Assembly: GCF_001698125.1 (NCBI RefSeq)
Contig: NZ_CP013854.1
Location: 4,340,001-4,404,000, forward strand
Length of the DNA: 64,000 nt
DNA from: Pseudonocardia sp. HH130630-07
GTDB taxonomy: Bacteria; Actinomycetota; Actinomycetes; Mycobacteriales; Pseudonocardiaceae
Direction of reading: 5' to 3'
The notes below the pieces were generated by a model. That model was not told the DNA's origin and ran no database searches. It saw only the letters and a program-made list of their open reading frames with translations. Positions 37,493 to 45,616 of the stretch are shown piece by piece. Each line of letters starts with the position of its first letter. Within the stretch, counting starts at the first letter, position 1. The position numbers and the translations under genes are program-made.

Positions 37493-38296
37493 ATGGGTAT
37501 GCCACCGGAGCTGACGGTGGGCGGGCGGATCGCGGCGACGCTGCGCCGCCGTCGTCGCGGGTCGGGGTTCTGGTTCGGCCTCGCGATCGCGGTGATCTGG
37601 CCGATCGTGCTGTGGGGGACCAGGCTCGGCTGGCGGGGCGGTGAGCACCTGCCACGCACCGGCGGGGCGCTGCTCGTCGGCAACCACGTGTCGTTCTCCG
37701 ACCCGATCTTCGACATCGCGTTCGGCACCACGCACGGCCGGATCCCGCGGTTCATGGCGAAGTCCGAGCTGTGGGACGTGCCGGTGGTGAAGTGGGTCCT
37801 CGGCCAGGGCGGGCACGTCCCGGTGTACCGGGCGTCCAAGCGGGTGGGGGAGTCGTTCTCCGGTGCGATCGACGCGCTGGAGTGCGGGGAGATCGTCGCC
37901 GTGTACCCGGAGGGCACCTACACCGCGGACCCCGAGGGCTGGCCGATGAAGCCGAAGAACGGCGTCGCCCGGATCGCGCTCCGCAGCGGGGCACCGGTGA
38001 TCCCGGTCGCGAACTGGGGCACCCAGGACTTCCTGCCCGCCGAGGGCAAGCCGAAGCTGTTCCCGCGCAAGCGGATCGGCATCGCGATGGGCCCGCCGGT
38101 CGACCTGTCGGAGTTCGCCGGGAAGCCGCTGACCCGGACCACCCTGGACGCGGCGACGAAGAAGATCATGGACGAGGTGACGACCCTGCTCGAGGGGCTG
38201 CGGGACGAGACCCGTCCGGCCGTGCCGTTCGACCCGGATCTCGGGGCGCGTCCGGAGGCGCCGGGGGAGCCGGTGGGCGGGCGCGAGGCGGGCTGA
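37493..38296 (+). CDS. 1-acyl-sn-glycerol-3-phosphate acyltransferase (PlsC family)
   Basis: The 267-residue enzyme probably acylates lysophosphatidate. It has a membrane segment at residues 24-40, the catalytic HxxxxD in NHVSFSDP, block II RFMAKSELW, block III VYPEGTYT and block IV VIPVANWG. The ATG is preceded by GGAGGGAGCGG. An acidic tail (PDLGARPEAPGEPVG) is added at the C-terminus. It is not linked to other lipid genes by overlap. Confidence 0.9.
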   Translation: MGMPPELTVGGRIAATLRRRRRGSGFWFGLAIAVIWPIVLWGTRLGWRGGEHLPRTGGALLVGNHVSFSDPIFDIAFGTTHGRIPRFMAKSELWDVPVVKWVLGQGGHVPVYRASKRVGESFSGAIDALECGEIVAVYPEGTYTADPEGWPMKPKNGVARIALRSGAPVIPVANWGTQDFLPAEGKPKLFPRKRIGIAMGPPVDLSEFAGKPLTRTTLDAATKKIMDEVTTLLEGLRDETRPAVPFDPDLGARPEAPGEPVGGREAG

Positions 38297-38306
38297 GCGT
38301 CCCCAC

Positions 38307-38366
38307 TCGCGCCGAGACGTACGTGAGCGGGGCGCCGTCGACCACCGGGGGCCGCTCTCGGCGCGA
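38307..38366. repeat. Spaced inverted repeat between the acyltransferase and amidohydrolase genes
   Basis: TCGCGCCGAGA (38307-38317) has its exact complement TCTCGGCGCGA at 38356-38366 with 38 nt between. It lies in an 80-bp gap between two convergent genes. It could be a terminator or a dispersed palindromic repeat. The inner sequence contains ACGTACGT. Confidence 0.45.
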
Positions 38367-38375
38367 TCTGGTTCC

Positions 38376-39608
38376 TCACGACGTGCCCGGACGGCCCGAC
38401 CGGGCAGGAAAGTGCAGCTGTCCCCGGGCCACCACGCACCGGACTGCCCGGAGCGCGTCAAGATCGCACAGGGGGTCACCGGCGACGACGACCATGTCCG
38501 CCGAGTACCCGGGTTCGAGGCGGCCGGTTCGTCCGCCGAGGCCCAGTGCCTCCGCGGCGAGTGTCGTCGCCGACGACAGGGCCGCGGCGGTCGACCATCC
38601 GGCTGCGACGTAAAGGGCCAGCGCCTCCACCAGGTCGTCGTACCGTCCGGCGCCGACACCGGCATCCGTGCCGGCGATCAGGCGCACACCTCGCTGCCGC
38701 ATCCACGCGAGTCGCTCCAGCAGGCCGTCCAGTCCGGCGTCCGGCGGCCAGTTCCGCCAGTCGCGGGACCGGGTCGGGCACACGGCGATCTGCTGCTCCG
38801 CGATGCGGTCGGCGATCTCGGCGCGGACGTCGTAGCAGCGTGGATCCGCGGTGGGCCCGGTCAGCCAGCCGCCGTGTTCGATGGTGTCCACCCCGGCACC
38901 GGCACACAGGTCCATCGTGTCCGTGCCGTGGGCGTGCGCGGCGACGGGCAGGCCCCGCTCGTGGGCGGCGGCGACCGCGGCGCGCACCTACCCGGCGGTG
39001 AACTGGCTCTCCCACACGGGGGCGGCGCTGGGGGTGAGCCGGCCGCCACCGGCCATCACCTTGACCAGATCGGCGCCCCGGTCGGCCTGTCGGTCGATCA
39101 GTTCCCGGATCTGCGTGGCGTCCCGGACCTCACCGCCCAGGAACCAGCAGTGCCCCTGCGGCGAGGTGAGGGGTGCGAAGGCGCTGAGCACGCGTGGGCC
39201 GACGGCCTCGCCCGCCGCGATCTCGTCGCGGACCCGTCCCACGATGCCGTCCCGGTCGCCGAGGTCCCGCGCTGTCGTGATGCCGGAGTCGAGCAGTTCC
39301 CGTGCATGTGCCGCGACGATGTGTCGAACTGCCGCCGGGTCGCCGCCACGCAGCGTCGCGACCGGGTCCGGTGTCGCGTCGAAGGCCAGGTGGACGTGTG
39401 CGTTGATGAGTCCGGCCAGCATGGTGGCGTCCGGGAACGCTGTCCGCCGCACGTCGGGATAGCGGCGGTACAGCAGTGGCTCGGGGCCGACGTCGCGGAT
39501 GGTGCCGTCCTCGCCGACGTAGACCGCTGCGTTGTCGAGAACGGGTCGATCCGGCGCGACGATCACCCTCCCGGCCGCTACGACGACGGGACGTACGGCG
39601 TCCTGCAT
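38376..39608 (-). pseudogene. Amidohydrolase (imidazolonepropionase/prolidase-like) interrupted by an in-frame amber codon
   Basis: Reading from the ATG at 39608 gives 206 codons, TAG at 38988-38990, then 203 more codons in the same frame to the normal stop. Both halves belong to one metal-dependent hydrolase: N-terminal NAHVHLAFD and GADLVKVMAGGG, C-terminal VAAHAHGTD, DTIEHGGWL and the metal-ligand Asp in LIAGTDAGVG. The full length of about 410 residues is normal, so the only defect is the single stop. GTG follows the TAG directly, so a C-terminal fragment could still be made. It could be a recent nonsense mutation or a sequencing error. Substrate unknown. Confidence 0.85.
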
Positions 39609-39655
39609 GGCATCGCACCCTAGGGGCCCACGCACCGGACCGGGGCGCTTCCGGG

Positions 39656-40402
39656 CTACGCGCCGTACCCGCCGTCGATCCGCAGCACAGCACCGGTTAC
39701 GTAGGACGCCTGCGGGCTGGCGAGGAAGGCGACGCCCGCCGCGATCTCCTCCGGCCGGCCGTAGCGGCCCATCGCCGTCGTCGGGAGGAAGGCGGGTGCG
39801 GCGGCGCTGTCGGCCGGGTTCATGTCGGTGTCGACGAAGCCGGACTGGACGACGTTGGCCGTGATGCCCCGGTGGGCCAGGTCGCGGGCCACGCCCCGGA
39901 GGTAGCCCTCCAGCGCGGACTTGGTGCCGGCGTAGTCGGCCATCCCGGGGAATCCCACCCGGGTCCCGACGCCCGAGCTGATGCCGATGATCCGGCCGCC
40001 CTCGGGCAGCAGCGGGTGCGCGGCCCGGGTCGCGGCCACCACGCTGGTGTAGTTGACGGCGATCTGGCGATCGAAGTCCGCGTCGTCGGGACGGTCGCCG
40101 TCGATCGGGCCGGCGACGGTGACGCCCGCGTTGTGCACGAGGACGTCGAGCCGGCCGAGGTGCCGGGCCACGTCGTGGACCAGGCCGGCCGCCTGGACCG
40201 GGTCCGCCTGGTCCGCCCGGAAGGCCGCCGCGCGTACCCCGCGCGCCTCGCACCCGGCGACCACGGCCGCGGCCCGGTCCGCCGAGTGTGCGTAGCTGAT
40301 CGCGACGTCGGCCCCCTCCTCGGCCAGTGCCAGCGCCGACGCCGCCCCGATCCCGCGGGACCCGCCGGTCACGATCGCCACCCTGCCGTCCAGCTTGCCC
40401 AT
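39656..40402 (-). CDS. SDR-family oxidoreductase (FabG-like)
   Basis: The 248-residue NAD(P)-dependent SDR has IVTGGSRGIGAASALAL (TGxxxGIG), VHNAGVTVAG (NNAG variant), catalytic Ser in GISSGVGT, Tyr and Lys in DYAGTKSALEG, and the C-terminal ASYVTGAVLRIDGGYGA. NADP preference is likely. It is divergent from a TetR gene with two matching operators in the 91-bp gap, so it is probably derepressed when that regulator meets its ligand. Confidence 0.9.
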   Translation of the reverse strand: MGKLDGRVAIVTGGSRGIGAASALALAEEGADVAISYAHSADRAAAVVAGCEARGVRAAAFRADQADPVQAAGLVHDVARHLGRLDVLVHNAGVTVAGPIDGDRPDDADFDRQIAVNYTSVVAATRAAHPLLPEGGRIIGISSGVGTRVGFPGMADYAGTKSALEGYLRGVARDLAHRGITANVVQSGFVDTDMNPADSAAAPAFLPTTAMGRYGRPEEIAAGVAFLASPQASYVTGAVLRIDGGYGA

Positions 40403-40429
40403 GTGTCCTGCTCCTCGCCTCGTCTGTTC

Positions 40430-40474
40430 TGGACCGTTCGGTCCACCATAGGCAGAGCTGGACCGAATGGTCAA
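40430..40474. promoter_or_regulatory. Two TetR-type operators between SDR and tetR
   Basis: TGGACCGttCGGTCCA (40430-40445) is a perfect 7-bp-arm palindrome. TGGACCGaaTGGTCaa (40459-40474) is a second, degenerate copy, with centres 29 bp apart. They lie between the divergent SDR and tetR genes; the second copy overlaps one possible tetR start, supporting the downstream ATG. Confidence 0.72.
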
Positions 40475-40493
40475 GAACTCGTACCGTGTGCCC

Positions 40494-41093
40494 ATGCCAC
40501 GGCCGCGTTCGTTCGACGAGAAGCAGGTGCTGGGCGCCGTCCGCGAGCAGTTCTGGGACGCCGGGTACACCGCGACGTCCCTGGACGACCTGATGCGGGT
40601 CAGCGGCCTGGGCAAGGGCAGCCTGTACGCGGCGTTCGGCGGCAAGCACCAGCTGTTCCTGCGGGCGCTGCACAGCTACACCGAGGACATGCACGCCGTG
40701 CTCCGCGCGGCGCTGACCGACGCGCCGCGGGCCGTGGACGCACTGCGCGCGCTCCTCGCGGCGCCGCTGGACGACCCGGACGATCCCGGCGCGCGTCGTG
40801 GCTGCCTGCTCGCCCGCAGTGCCTCCGAGCTGGGCAACGTCGACCCGGAGGTCCTCGACCACGCCCACCGCACCTACGAGACGACGACGGTGCTGATCGG
40901 CGACTGTGTCACCCGGGCCCAGCGCGAGGGCGACGTGCCGGCGGGCACCGACCCGGTCGCACTGGCCCGCGCGCTGCTGGCCGCGCAGCAGGGGCTCCTG
41001 TTCATGAGCCGGACCGGGCTGGACTCGGCCACGCTCACGGCCACGGCGCACTCGCTCGCCGACCAGCTCGTGCCGCGCCGCTCCCACGACTGA
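40494..41093 (+). CDS. TetR-family transcriptional regulator
   Basis: The 199-residue regulator starts MPRPRSFDEKQVLGAVREQF at 40494, a common start of this subgroup. The HTH is TSLDDLMRVSGLGKGSLYAAF, followed by GGKHQLFLRAL, and a C-terminal TetR_C-type domain contains RRGCLLARSASELG. It is expected to repress the divergent SDR gene and itself. Confidence 0.88.
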   Translation: MPRPRSFDEKQVLGAVREQFWDAGYTATSLDDLMRVSGLGKGSLYAAFGGKHQLFLRALHSYTEDMHAVLRAALTDAPRAVDALRALLAAPLDDPDDPGARRGCLLARSASELGNVDPEVLDHAHRTYETTTVLIGDCVTRAQREGDVPAGTDPVALARALLAAQQGLLFMSRTGLDSATLTATAHSLADQLVPRRSHD

Positions 41094-41123
41094 CCCGGCC
41101 GGCGCTCCTGCCGGAGGGCGCGC

Positions 41124-41408
41124 TCAGCCCCGCCGTCGCGTTCCGCGGAACGCGAACGCCCGCAGCATGCGGGACCCGGTCCGGGGTGGCGGCTCGATCC
41201 GGGCGGCGGCCACGCACCCCCGGCACAGCCGGGGCAGCGGCGTGATCAGCGCGGCCGGGTGGAACGTCGCGCCGCACAGGGCGATCGGCCGCCCGTACGC
41301 GACGGCGGGCATCTGAGCGTCGACGACGTAGTGCGACACGTCCCCCACCGCCGCGCCCACGACCACCAGTCCGGCCAGGTGCGGGGGCCGGTGCCGTTCC
41401 CGGTTCAT
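41124..41408 (-). CDS. Small cysteine-rich protein beside the XRE/DUF397 pair
   Basis: The 94-residue protein reads MNRERHRPPHLAGLVVVGA and continues into a short hydrophobic part and RPIALCGATFHPAALI, then LCRGCVAAARIEP. The C...CxxC pattern (with nearby His) could bind a metal. Similar small proteins are often found next to XRE/DUF397 regulator pairs in Pseudonocardiaceae (from memory). It is divergent from the XRE gene. Function unknown. Confidence 0.6.
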   Translation of the reverse strand: MNRERHRPPHLAGLVVVGAAVGDVSHYVVDAQMPAVAYGRPIALCGATFHPAALITPLPRLCRGCVAAARIEPPPRTGSRMLRAFAFRGTRRRG

Positions 41409-41590
41409 CGCGCTGCCTCCCGTGCGTCCACGGGGCGACCGAAGCAGCTGGAGACAGGGTCGTGCAAGACTGCGGATCGTGTCGTCGTCGCAGGTCACGC
41501 CGATGGTGGAGTCGTCTTTCGGGGCGGGGCCGGCGGGTCTTTCGGATCGGCGACGCGGTGTCCTACGGATCGGGTGAAGGAGTCGGACCG

Positions 41591-42480
41591 GTGGAGTTCC
41601 GGATGATGGGGTCGACGGTGCCCCGGCGGCAGCTGGGGCGCAGTCTGCGGGAGGCGCGGATCGAGGCCCGGTTCACCGTGCGGGCGGCGGCGAAGGTCCT
41701 GGAGTGGTCGGAGCCGAAACTGTGGCGGATCGAGACCGGGCAGGTGTCGATGCGCAGCCTCGACGTGAGGCGATGTGCCGGACCTACGGCGTCGCCCCGG
41801 ATCTCACCGACGCGCTGATGGGCCTGGCGAAGGAGACCAAGGCGAAGGGCTGGTGGCACATCTACGGCGACGTCATCCCGGACTGGTTCGACGTGTTCGT
41901 CGGGCTGGAGGGTTCAGCCCGTGAGCTGCGGATGTACGAGTCGGAGATGGTGCCGGGGCTGTTCCAGACCGGTGCCTACGCGCGGTTCCTCATCGGCACG
42001 CACGCCGACGCCCCGGGACCGGACGAGATCGAGCGCCGCGTGCTGCTGCGGATGCAGCGGCAGTCGATCGTGACCCGGGCCGTCGACCCGGCGCAGCTCG
42101 ACGTGGTGGTCGGGGAGGCGGTGCTGCGCCGCCCGGTCGGCGGCGGGGCGACGATGGCCGCCCAGTGCCGGCACCTGGCCGCGCTGTCCGAGCTGCCGAA
42201 CGTGCGGCTGCGGGTGGCGCCGTTCGACCGGGGCTGGCACGCGGGCTGTGAGTCGGGGCCGTTCACCATCCTGCGGTTCCCGGTGGCCGGGGACGGCCGG
42301 GAGATCGAGCCGCCGATCGTCTACGTGCAGGGCGTGACCGGTGCGCTCTACCTGGACCGTCCCGCCGAGGTGCAGCATTTTGCCTCGTTGTACGAGTCGG
42401 TGATGACTACGATCGACGACGGGGACGGACACCGGAGCAGGGCGCTGCTCCGCGACGCGGCGAAGAAGCACGACCGATGA
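41591..42480 (+). pseudogene. XRE/DUF5753 regulator with a one-base deletion
   Basis: The N-terminal HTH part (MMGSTVPRRQLGRSLREARI, then RAAAKVLEWSEPKLWRIETG) is in one frame from GTG 41591. From about 41764-41770 the protein continues in another frame as EAMCRTYGVAPDLTDALMGL and the full DUF5753 ligand-binding-like domain. The whole reading span is 890 bp (296 codons plus 2), which fits loss of one base at GACGTGAGGCG, where the likely original is GACGTnGAGGCG. The GTG is preceded by GAAGGAG. The downstream part overlaps the DUF397 gene by 4 bp. This may be a real lesion or a sequencing error. Confidence 0.85.
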
Positions 42481-42686
42481 ACAGCAGCGAACTCGCGGGC
42501 GCCCGGTGGCACACCAGCAGCTACAGCGGATCCGAGGGACAGTGCGTCGAGGTCGCCGTCCTCGACGACGGCCGGGTCGCCGTCCGGGACACCAAGGACG
42601 CCGGGTGTGGTCCGGCGCTGGTGTTCGGTGGTGCGCAGTGGTCGGCGTTCGCCGCGGGTGTCACCCGCGGCGAGTTCGGCCGCTGA
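42477..42686 (+). CDS. DUF397 protein
   Basis: The 69-residue protein is of the DUF397 type: WHTSSYSGSEGQCVEVAV at the N-terminus, VAVRDTKDAG in the middle, and W-S-A-F-A-A-G-V at the end. DUF397 genes typically follow a Scr1/XRE-DUF5753 regulator gene in actinobacteria, and the pair may form an antagonist-type switch. Its ATG overlaps the regulator's stop by 4 bp, so its translation may depend on the intact upstream frame. Confidence 0.9.
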   Translation: MNSSELAGARWHTSSYSGSEGQCVEVAVLDDGRVAVRDTKDAGCGPALVFGGAQWSAFAAGVTRGEFGR

Positions 42687-42689
42687 CGC

Positions 42690-44081
42690 TCAGACGTCCA
42701 GCCCCAGCAGGGCGTTCTCGATGACCTCGGGCAGCGCCGGGTGGATCCAGTACTGCCGGGTGGCGATCTCGGTGACGGTCTGCCCGAACACCATCGCCTG
42801 GATGAGCTGCTGCACCAGCGTCGACGCCTGCGGGCCGAGCAGGTGCGCGCCGAGCAGCCGCCCGGTGCCCCGCTCGGCGACGATCTTGCAGACCCCGGTG
42901 CGGTCCTCCATCGCCCAGCCGTAGGCGACGTCGCCGTAGTTCTGGACCTTGACCGTGACGTCCAGCCCGGCGTCACGCGCCTGCGACTCGGTCATGCCCA
43001 CCGAGGCGATCTGCGGCTCGGTGAACACCGCGGCCGGGACGAACTCGTGGTTCGCCGCACGCAGGTCGCCGGGGTGGGCCAGGTTGTGGCCGACGATCTT
43101 CGCCTCGTGGTTCGCGACGTGCTTGAGCTGGTGCGGCGACGACACGTCACCGAGCGCCCACACGCCCTCGGCGGACACGCTGCGCTGGTACTCGTCGACG
43201 GCGAGGCGGCCGTCGGCGTGCACGGTGATCCCGGCCCGGTCCAGGTCCATCCGGTCGCCGTTCGGGATCCGGCCGGTCGCGACGAGCAGTGTGTCGGCGA
43301 CGATCTCCGAGCCGTCGTCCAGGGTCAGCGTCACCTCGCCCGGACCGCCGGTGCCGTCGCCGGTGGCCGCGGTGACCTGGCGGCCGAGCCGGCAGTCCCA
43401 GCGCGACGTGGCGACCTCGGTGAACCGCTCGGACAGGGTGTCGTCGAGGTGGCGGAGCAATCGCGGCCCGCGGCAGACCACGGTGACCTCGGCGCCGAGC
43501 GCGGAGAACACGTGCGCGAACTCCGAGGCGATGTAGCCGCCGCCCAGGATGACCAGCCGGCGGGGCACCTCCTCGATCCGCATCACGGTGTCGGAGGTCT
43601 CGAACGGCACGCCGGACGCGGCGACCAGCGGCGGGATGCTCGGCCGGGACCCGGCGGCCACGACCACCCGGTCGGCGGTGATCGTGTCGGTGCCCGAGCC
43701 GTCGGTCCGGGCGACCGCCAGCTCCCGCTCGCCGGTGAAGCTCGCGTGCCCGAAGTAGACGGTGACGTTCGGGCTGCGGTCGGTCCGGTACTCCTGCCCG
43801 CCCGCCGAGATCGGGTCGATCCGGCCGAACACCCGGTCGCGGATGTCGGTCCAGCGGACCTTGTCGATGCTCGCGTCGACGCCGTAGGTGTGCGCGTGCC
43901 GGACGGTCTCGGCCACGTCGGCCGCGTAGACGTACATCTTGGTCGGGATGCAGCCGACGTTCAGGCAGGTGCCGCCGAACACACCGTGCTCGACGAGCGC
44001 GACGTCCAGATCGGCGAACCGCTCGTCGAGGAAGGTGCTCCCGGAACCGGTGCCGACGACGACCAGGTCATGGTGAGCCAC
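42690..44081 (-). CDS. mtr: Mycothione reductase
   Basis: This NADPH-dependent flavoenzyme reduces mycothiol disulfide, the actinobacterial counterpart of glutathione reductase. The 463-residue protein has the FAD-binding GTGSGSTFLDE, the redox pair C39-C44 in GGTCLNVGCIPTK, and the NADPH-binding GGGYIASEFAHVFSALG. VWALGDVSSPHQLKHVANHEA is also seen, and the C-terminal His-Glu dyad in IHPALPEVIENAL. Its presence supports an actinomycete host. It is divergent from a GNAT gene. Confidence 0.95.
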   Translation of the reverse strand: MAHHDLVVVGTGSGSTFLDERFADLDVALVEHGVFGGTCLNVGCIPTKMYVYAADVAETVRHAHTYGVDASIDKVRWTDIRDRVFGRIDPISAGGQEYRTDRSPNVTVYFGHASFTGERELAVARTDGSGTDTITADRVVVAAGSRPSIPPLVAASGVPFETSDTVMRIEEVPRRLVILGGGYIASEFAHVFSALGAEVTVVCRGPRLLRHLDDTLSERFTEVATSRWDCRLGRQVTAATGDGTGGPGEVTLTLDDGSEIVADTLLVATGRIPNGDRMDLDRAGITVHADGRLAVDEYQRSVSAEGVWALGDVSSPHQLKHVANHEAKIVGHNLAHPGDLRAANHEFVPAAVFTEPQIASVGMTESQARDAGLDVTVKVQNYGDVAYGWAMEDRTGVCKIVAERGTGRLLGAHLLGPQASTLVQQLIQAMVFGQTVTEIATRQYWIHPALPEVIENALLGLDV

Positions 44082-44129
44082 ATCGCGAGGCTAACCCTCG
44101 CCCGCATCTGGTAACCACGAGGGACGACC

Positions 44130-44588
44130 GTGCACACCCCCGGCGCGACGGTGCGCCGCAGCTGGGCCCCCGATCTCGATCTCGACACGTTCTACGCGCT
44201 GCTGGCGCTGCGGACCGCGGTGTTCGTCGTCGAGCAGGAGTGCCCGTACCAGGAACTGGACGGCCGCGACCTGGAGCGCCGGACCCGGCACTACTGGCTG
44301 GCCCGCGACACCGGCGAGTCGGTCGAGATCGTCGCGACGCTGCGGCTGCTCGTCGAGCCCGGCGGCGGGTACCGGATCGGACGGGTGTGCACCCGCGGCG
44401 ACTCCCGCGGCCACGGCTACGGCCACCAGCTGATGGACGCCGCGCTGGCCGAGGTCGGCTCGTCGGTCTGCGTGCTCGACGCCCAGGAGCAGCAGGAGGC
44501 GTTCTACCGGCGGCACGGCTTCGTCACGACCGGCGAGCGTTTCCTGGAGGACGGCATCGGGCACCTGCCGATGACCCGCAACGGCTGA
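44130..44588 (+). CDS. GNAT-family acetyltransferase (ElaA type)
   Basis: The 152-residue GNAT protein is of the ElaA subgroup: the N-terminal LRTAVFVVEQECPYQELDGRD is characteristic. The acetyl-CoA-binding loop is RVCTRGDSRGHGYGHQLMDA and the C-terminal block is AQEQQEAFYRRHGFVTTG. It starts at a GTG. The substrate is unknown. It lies 42 bp before the IclR gene. Confidence 0.88.
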   Translation: MHTPGATVRRSWAPDLDLDTFYALLALRTAVFVVEQECPYQELDGRDLERRTRHYWLARDTGESVEIVATLRLLVEPGGGYRIGRVCTRGDSRGHGYGHQLMDAALAEVGSSVCVLDAQEQQEAFYRRHGFVTTGERFLEDGIGHLPMTRNG

Positions 44589-44603
44589 TCGCGATTTGTC
44601 TGC

Positions 44604-44628
44604 TGAGCGCCGTGCTCATATGTTGAGC
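44604..44628. promoter_or_regulatory. Candidate IclR site at the start of the IclR gene
   Basis: TGAGC (44604-44608) and GCTCA (44614-44618) form an inverted repeat, and another TGAGC at 44624-44628 precedes the GTG at 44631. It could be an autoregulatory IclR operator; the arms are short. Confidence 0.35.
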
Positions 44629-44630
44629 AG

Positions 44631-45413
44631 GTGGACACCACCCTGCTCAAGGGCTTGCGCGTGCTGGAGACGCTCGCGCTGAGCCCGGCGCCGCGCGGTG
44701 CCAGCGAGCTCGCCCGCGAGATGCAGCTGACCCGCAGCAACGTGCACCGGACCCTGCAGACCCTGGCCGCGGCCGGATACGTCCGCCCGGCGGCGTCGGG
44801 CACCGGTTACGAGTGCACGCTGAAGCTGTTCGAGCTCTCCAGCGCCGTGCTCGAACGGGTCGACGTCCGCCGCGGCGCCCGGGCACACATCCAGCAGCTC
44901 GCCGACCTCACCGCGGAGACCGTGCACCTCGCCGTCCTCGACGGGGCCGAGGCCATCTACCTGGACAAGGTGGAGAGCCCGCAGCCGGTCCGGGCGTACT
45001 CCGCGATCGGCGGCCGTGCCCCCGCGCACTGCGTCGCCTCGGGCAAGGCGCTGCTGTCCGCGCTGGGACCCGCGGAGCTGGACCGGTTCCTCACCGGGGG
45101 CCTGCCGGCCTACACGGAGCGGACGATCACCGACCCGGACCGGCTGCGGCACGAGCTGCAGGCGGCCCGGGAGACCGGGTGCGCGGTCAACCGGGGGGAG
45201 TGGCGGATCTCGGTGGCCGGGGTCGCCGCCGTCGTCTACGACATCGACGGCCGGCCCGAGGCCGCGGTGGGGATCTCCGGGCCGGTCGAGCGGGTGCTGC
45301 CGGAGGAGGCCCGCTACCGCGACGCCGTGCTGGGGGCCGCCCGGGCGATCTCGCGCGAGCTCGGCTGCCGGTCCTATCCCGGCCCGGCGGCGGTCGCTCC
45401 CGCCGTGGACTGA
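44631..45413 (+). CDS. IclR-family transcriptional regulator
   Basis: The 260-residue regulator has the N-terminal winged HTH ASELAREMQLTRSNVHRTLQ, with TLAAAGYVRP as wing, and an IclR effector domain (HLAVLDGAEAIYLDKVESPQ, APAHCVASGKALLSALG and the C-terminal VAAVVYDIDGRPEAAVGISG). It lies 107 bp upstream of, and in the same direction as, the interrupted lyase gene. It is therefore the obvious regulator of the amino-acid uptake/lyase cluster, probably sensing the compound or a degradation product (inference). Confidence 0.88.
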   Translation: MDTTLLKGLRVLETLALSPAPRGASELAREMQLTRSNVHRTLQTLAAAGYVRPAASGTGYECTLKLFELSSAVLERVDVRRGARAHIQQLADLTAETVHLAVLDGAEAIYLDKVESPQPVRAYSAIGGRAPAHCVASGKALLSALGPAELDRFLTGGLPAYTERTITDPDRLRHELQAARETGCAVNRGEWRISVAGVAAVVYDIDGRPEAAVGISGPVERVLPEEARYRDAVLGAARAISRELGCRSYPGPAAVAPAVD

Positions 45414-45592
45414 CCGCGGCCACCCATTGCCGGTGACTATGACGTCATCGGGAGGTGGCGCTTCCCCCGTGCGGACGGCGAACGCAGTATCGAGCCAGCC
45501 GACGAGAGGGGCGGGCGACGATGCCGCGTCAGCAGGAATCCGCACACTACCGAGGTTTCCGGACCGCGGGAATCCGGCTCCGTGAAGACATT

Positions 45593-45608
45593 GAGGTGTT
45601 CTCAGTAG
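45593..45608. repeat. IS left terminal inverted repeat
   Basis: GAGGTGTTCTCAGTAG exactly complements the right end; the direct repeat ATT precedes it. Confidence 0.93.
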
Positions 45609-45616
45609 CGTGGTGA

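Noticed and set aside
38988..38990. Programmed read-through or a non-standard amino acid at the TAG codon of the amidohydrolase
   Set aside because: No cognate tRNA or insertion signal is visible, and the family has no known recoded residue at that position; a mutation or sequence error is simpler.
41764..41770. Programmed ribosomal frameshift in the XRE gene
   Set aside because: There is no slippery heptamer or clear downstream structure; the missing base explains the data.
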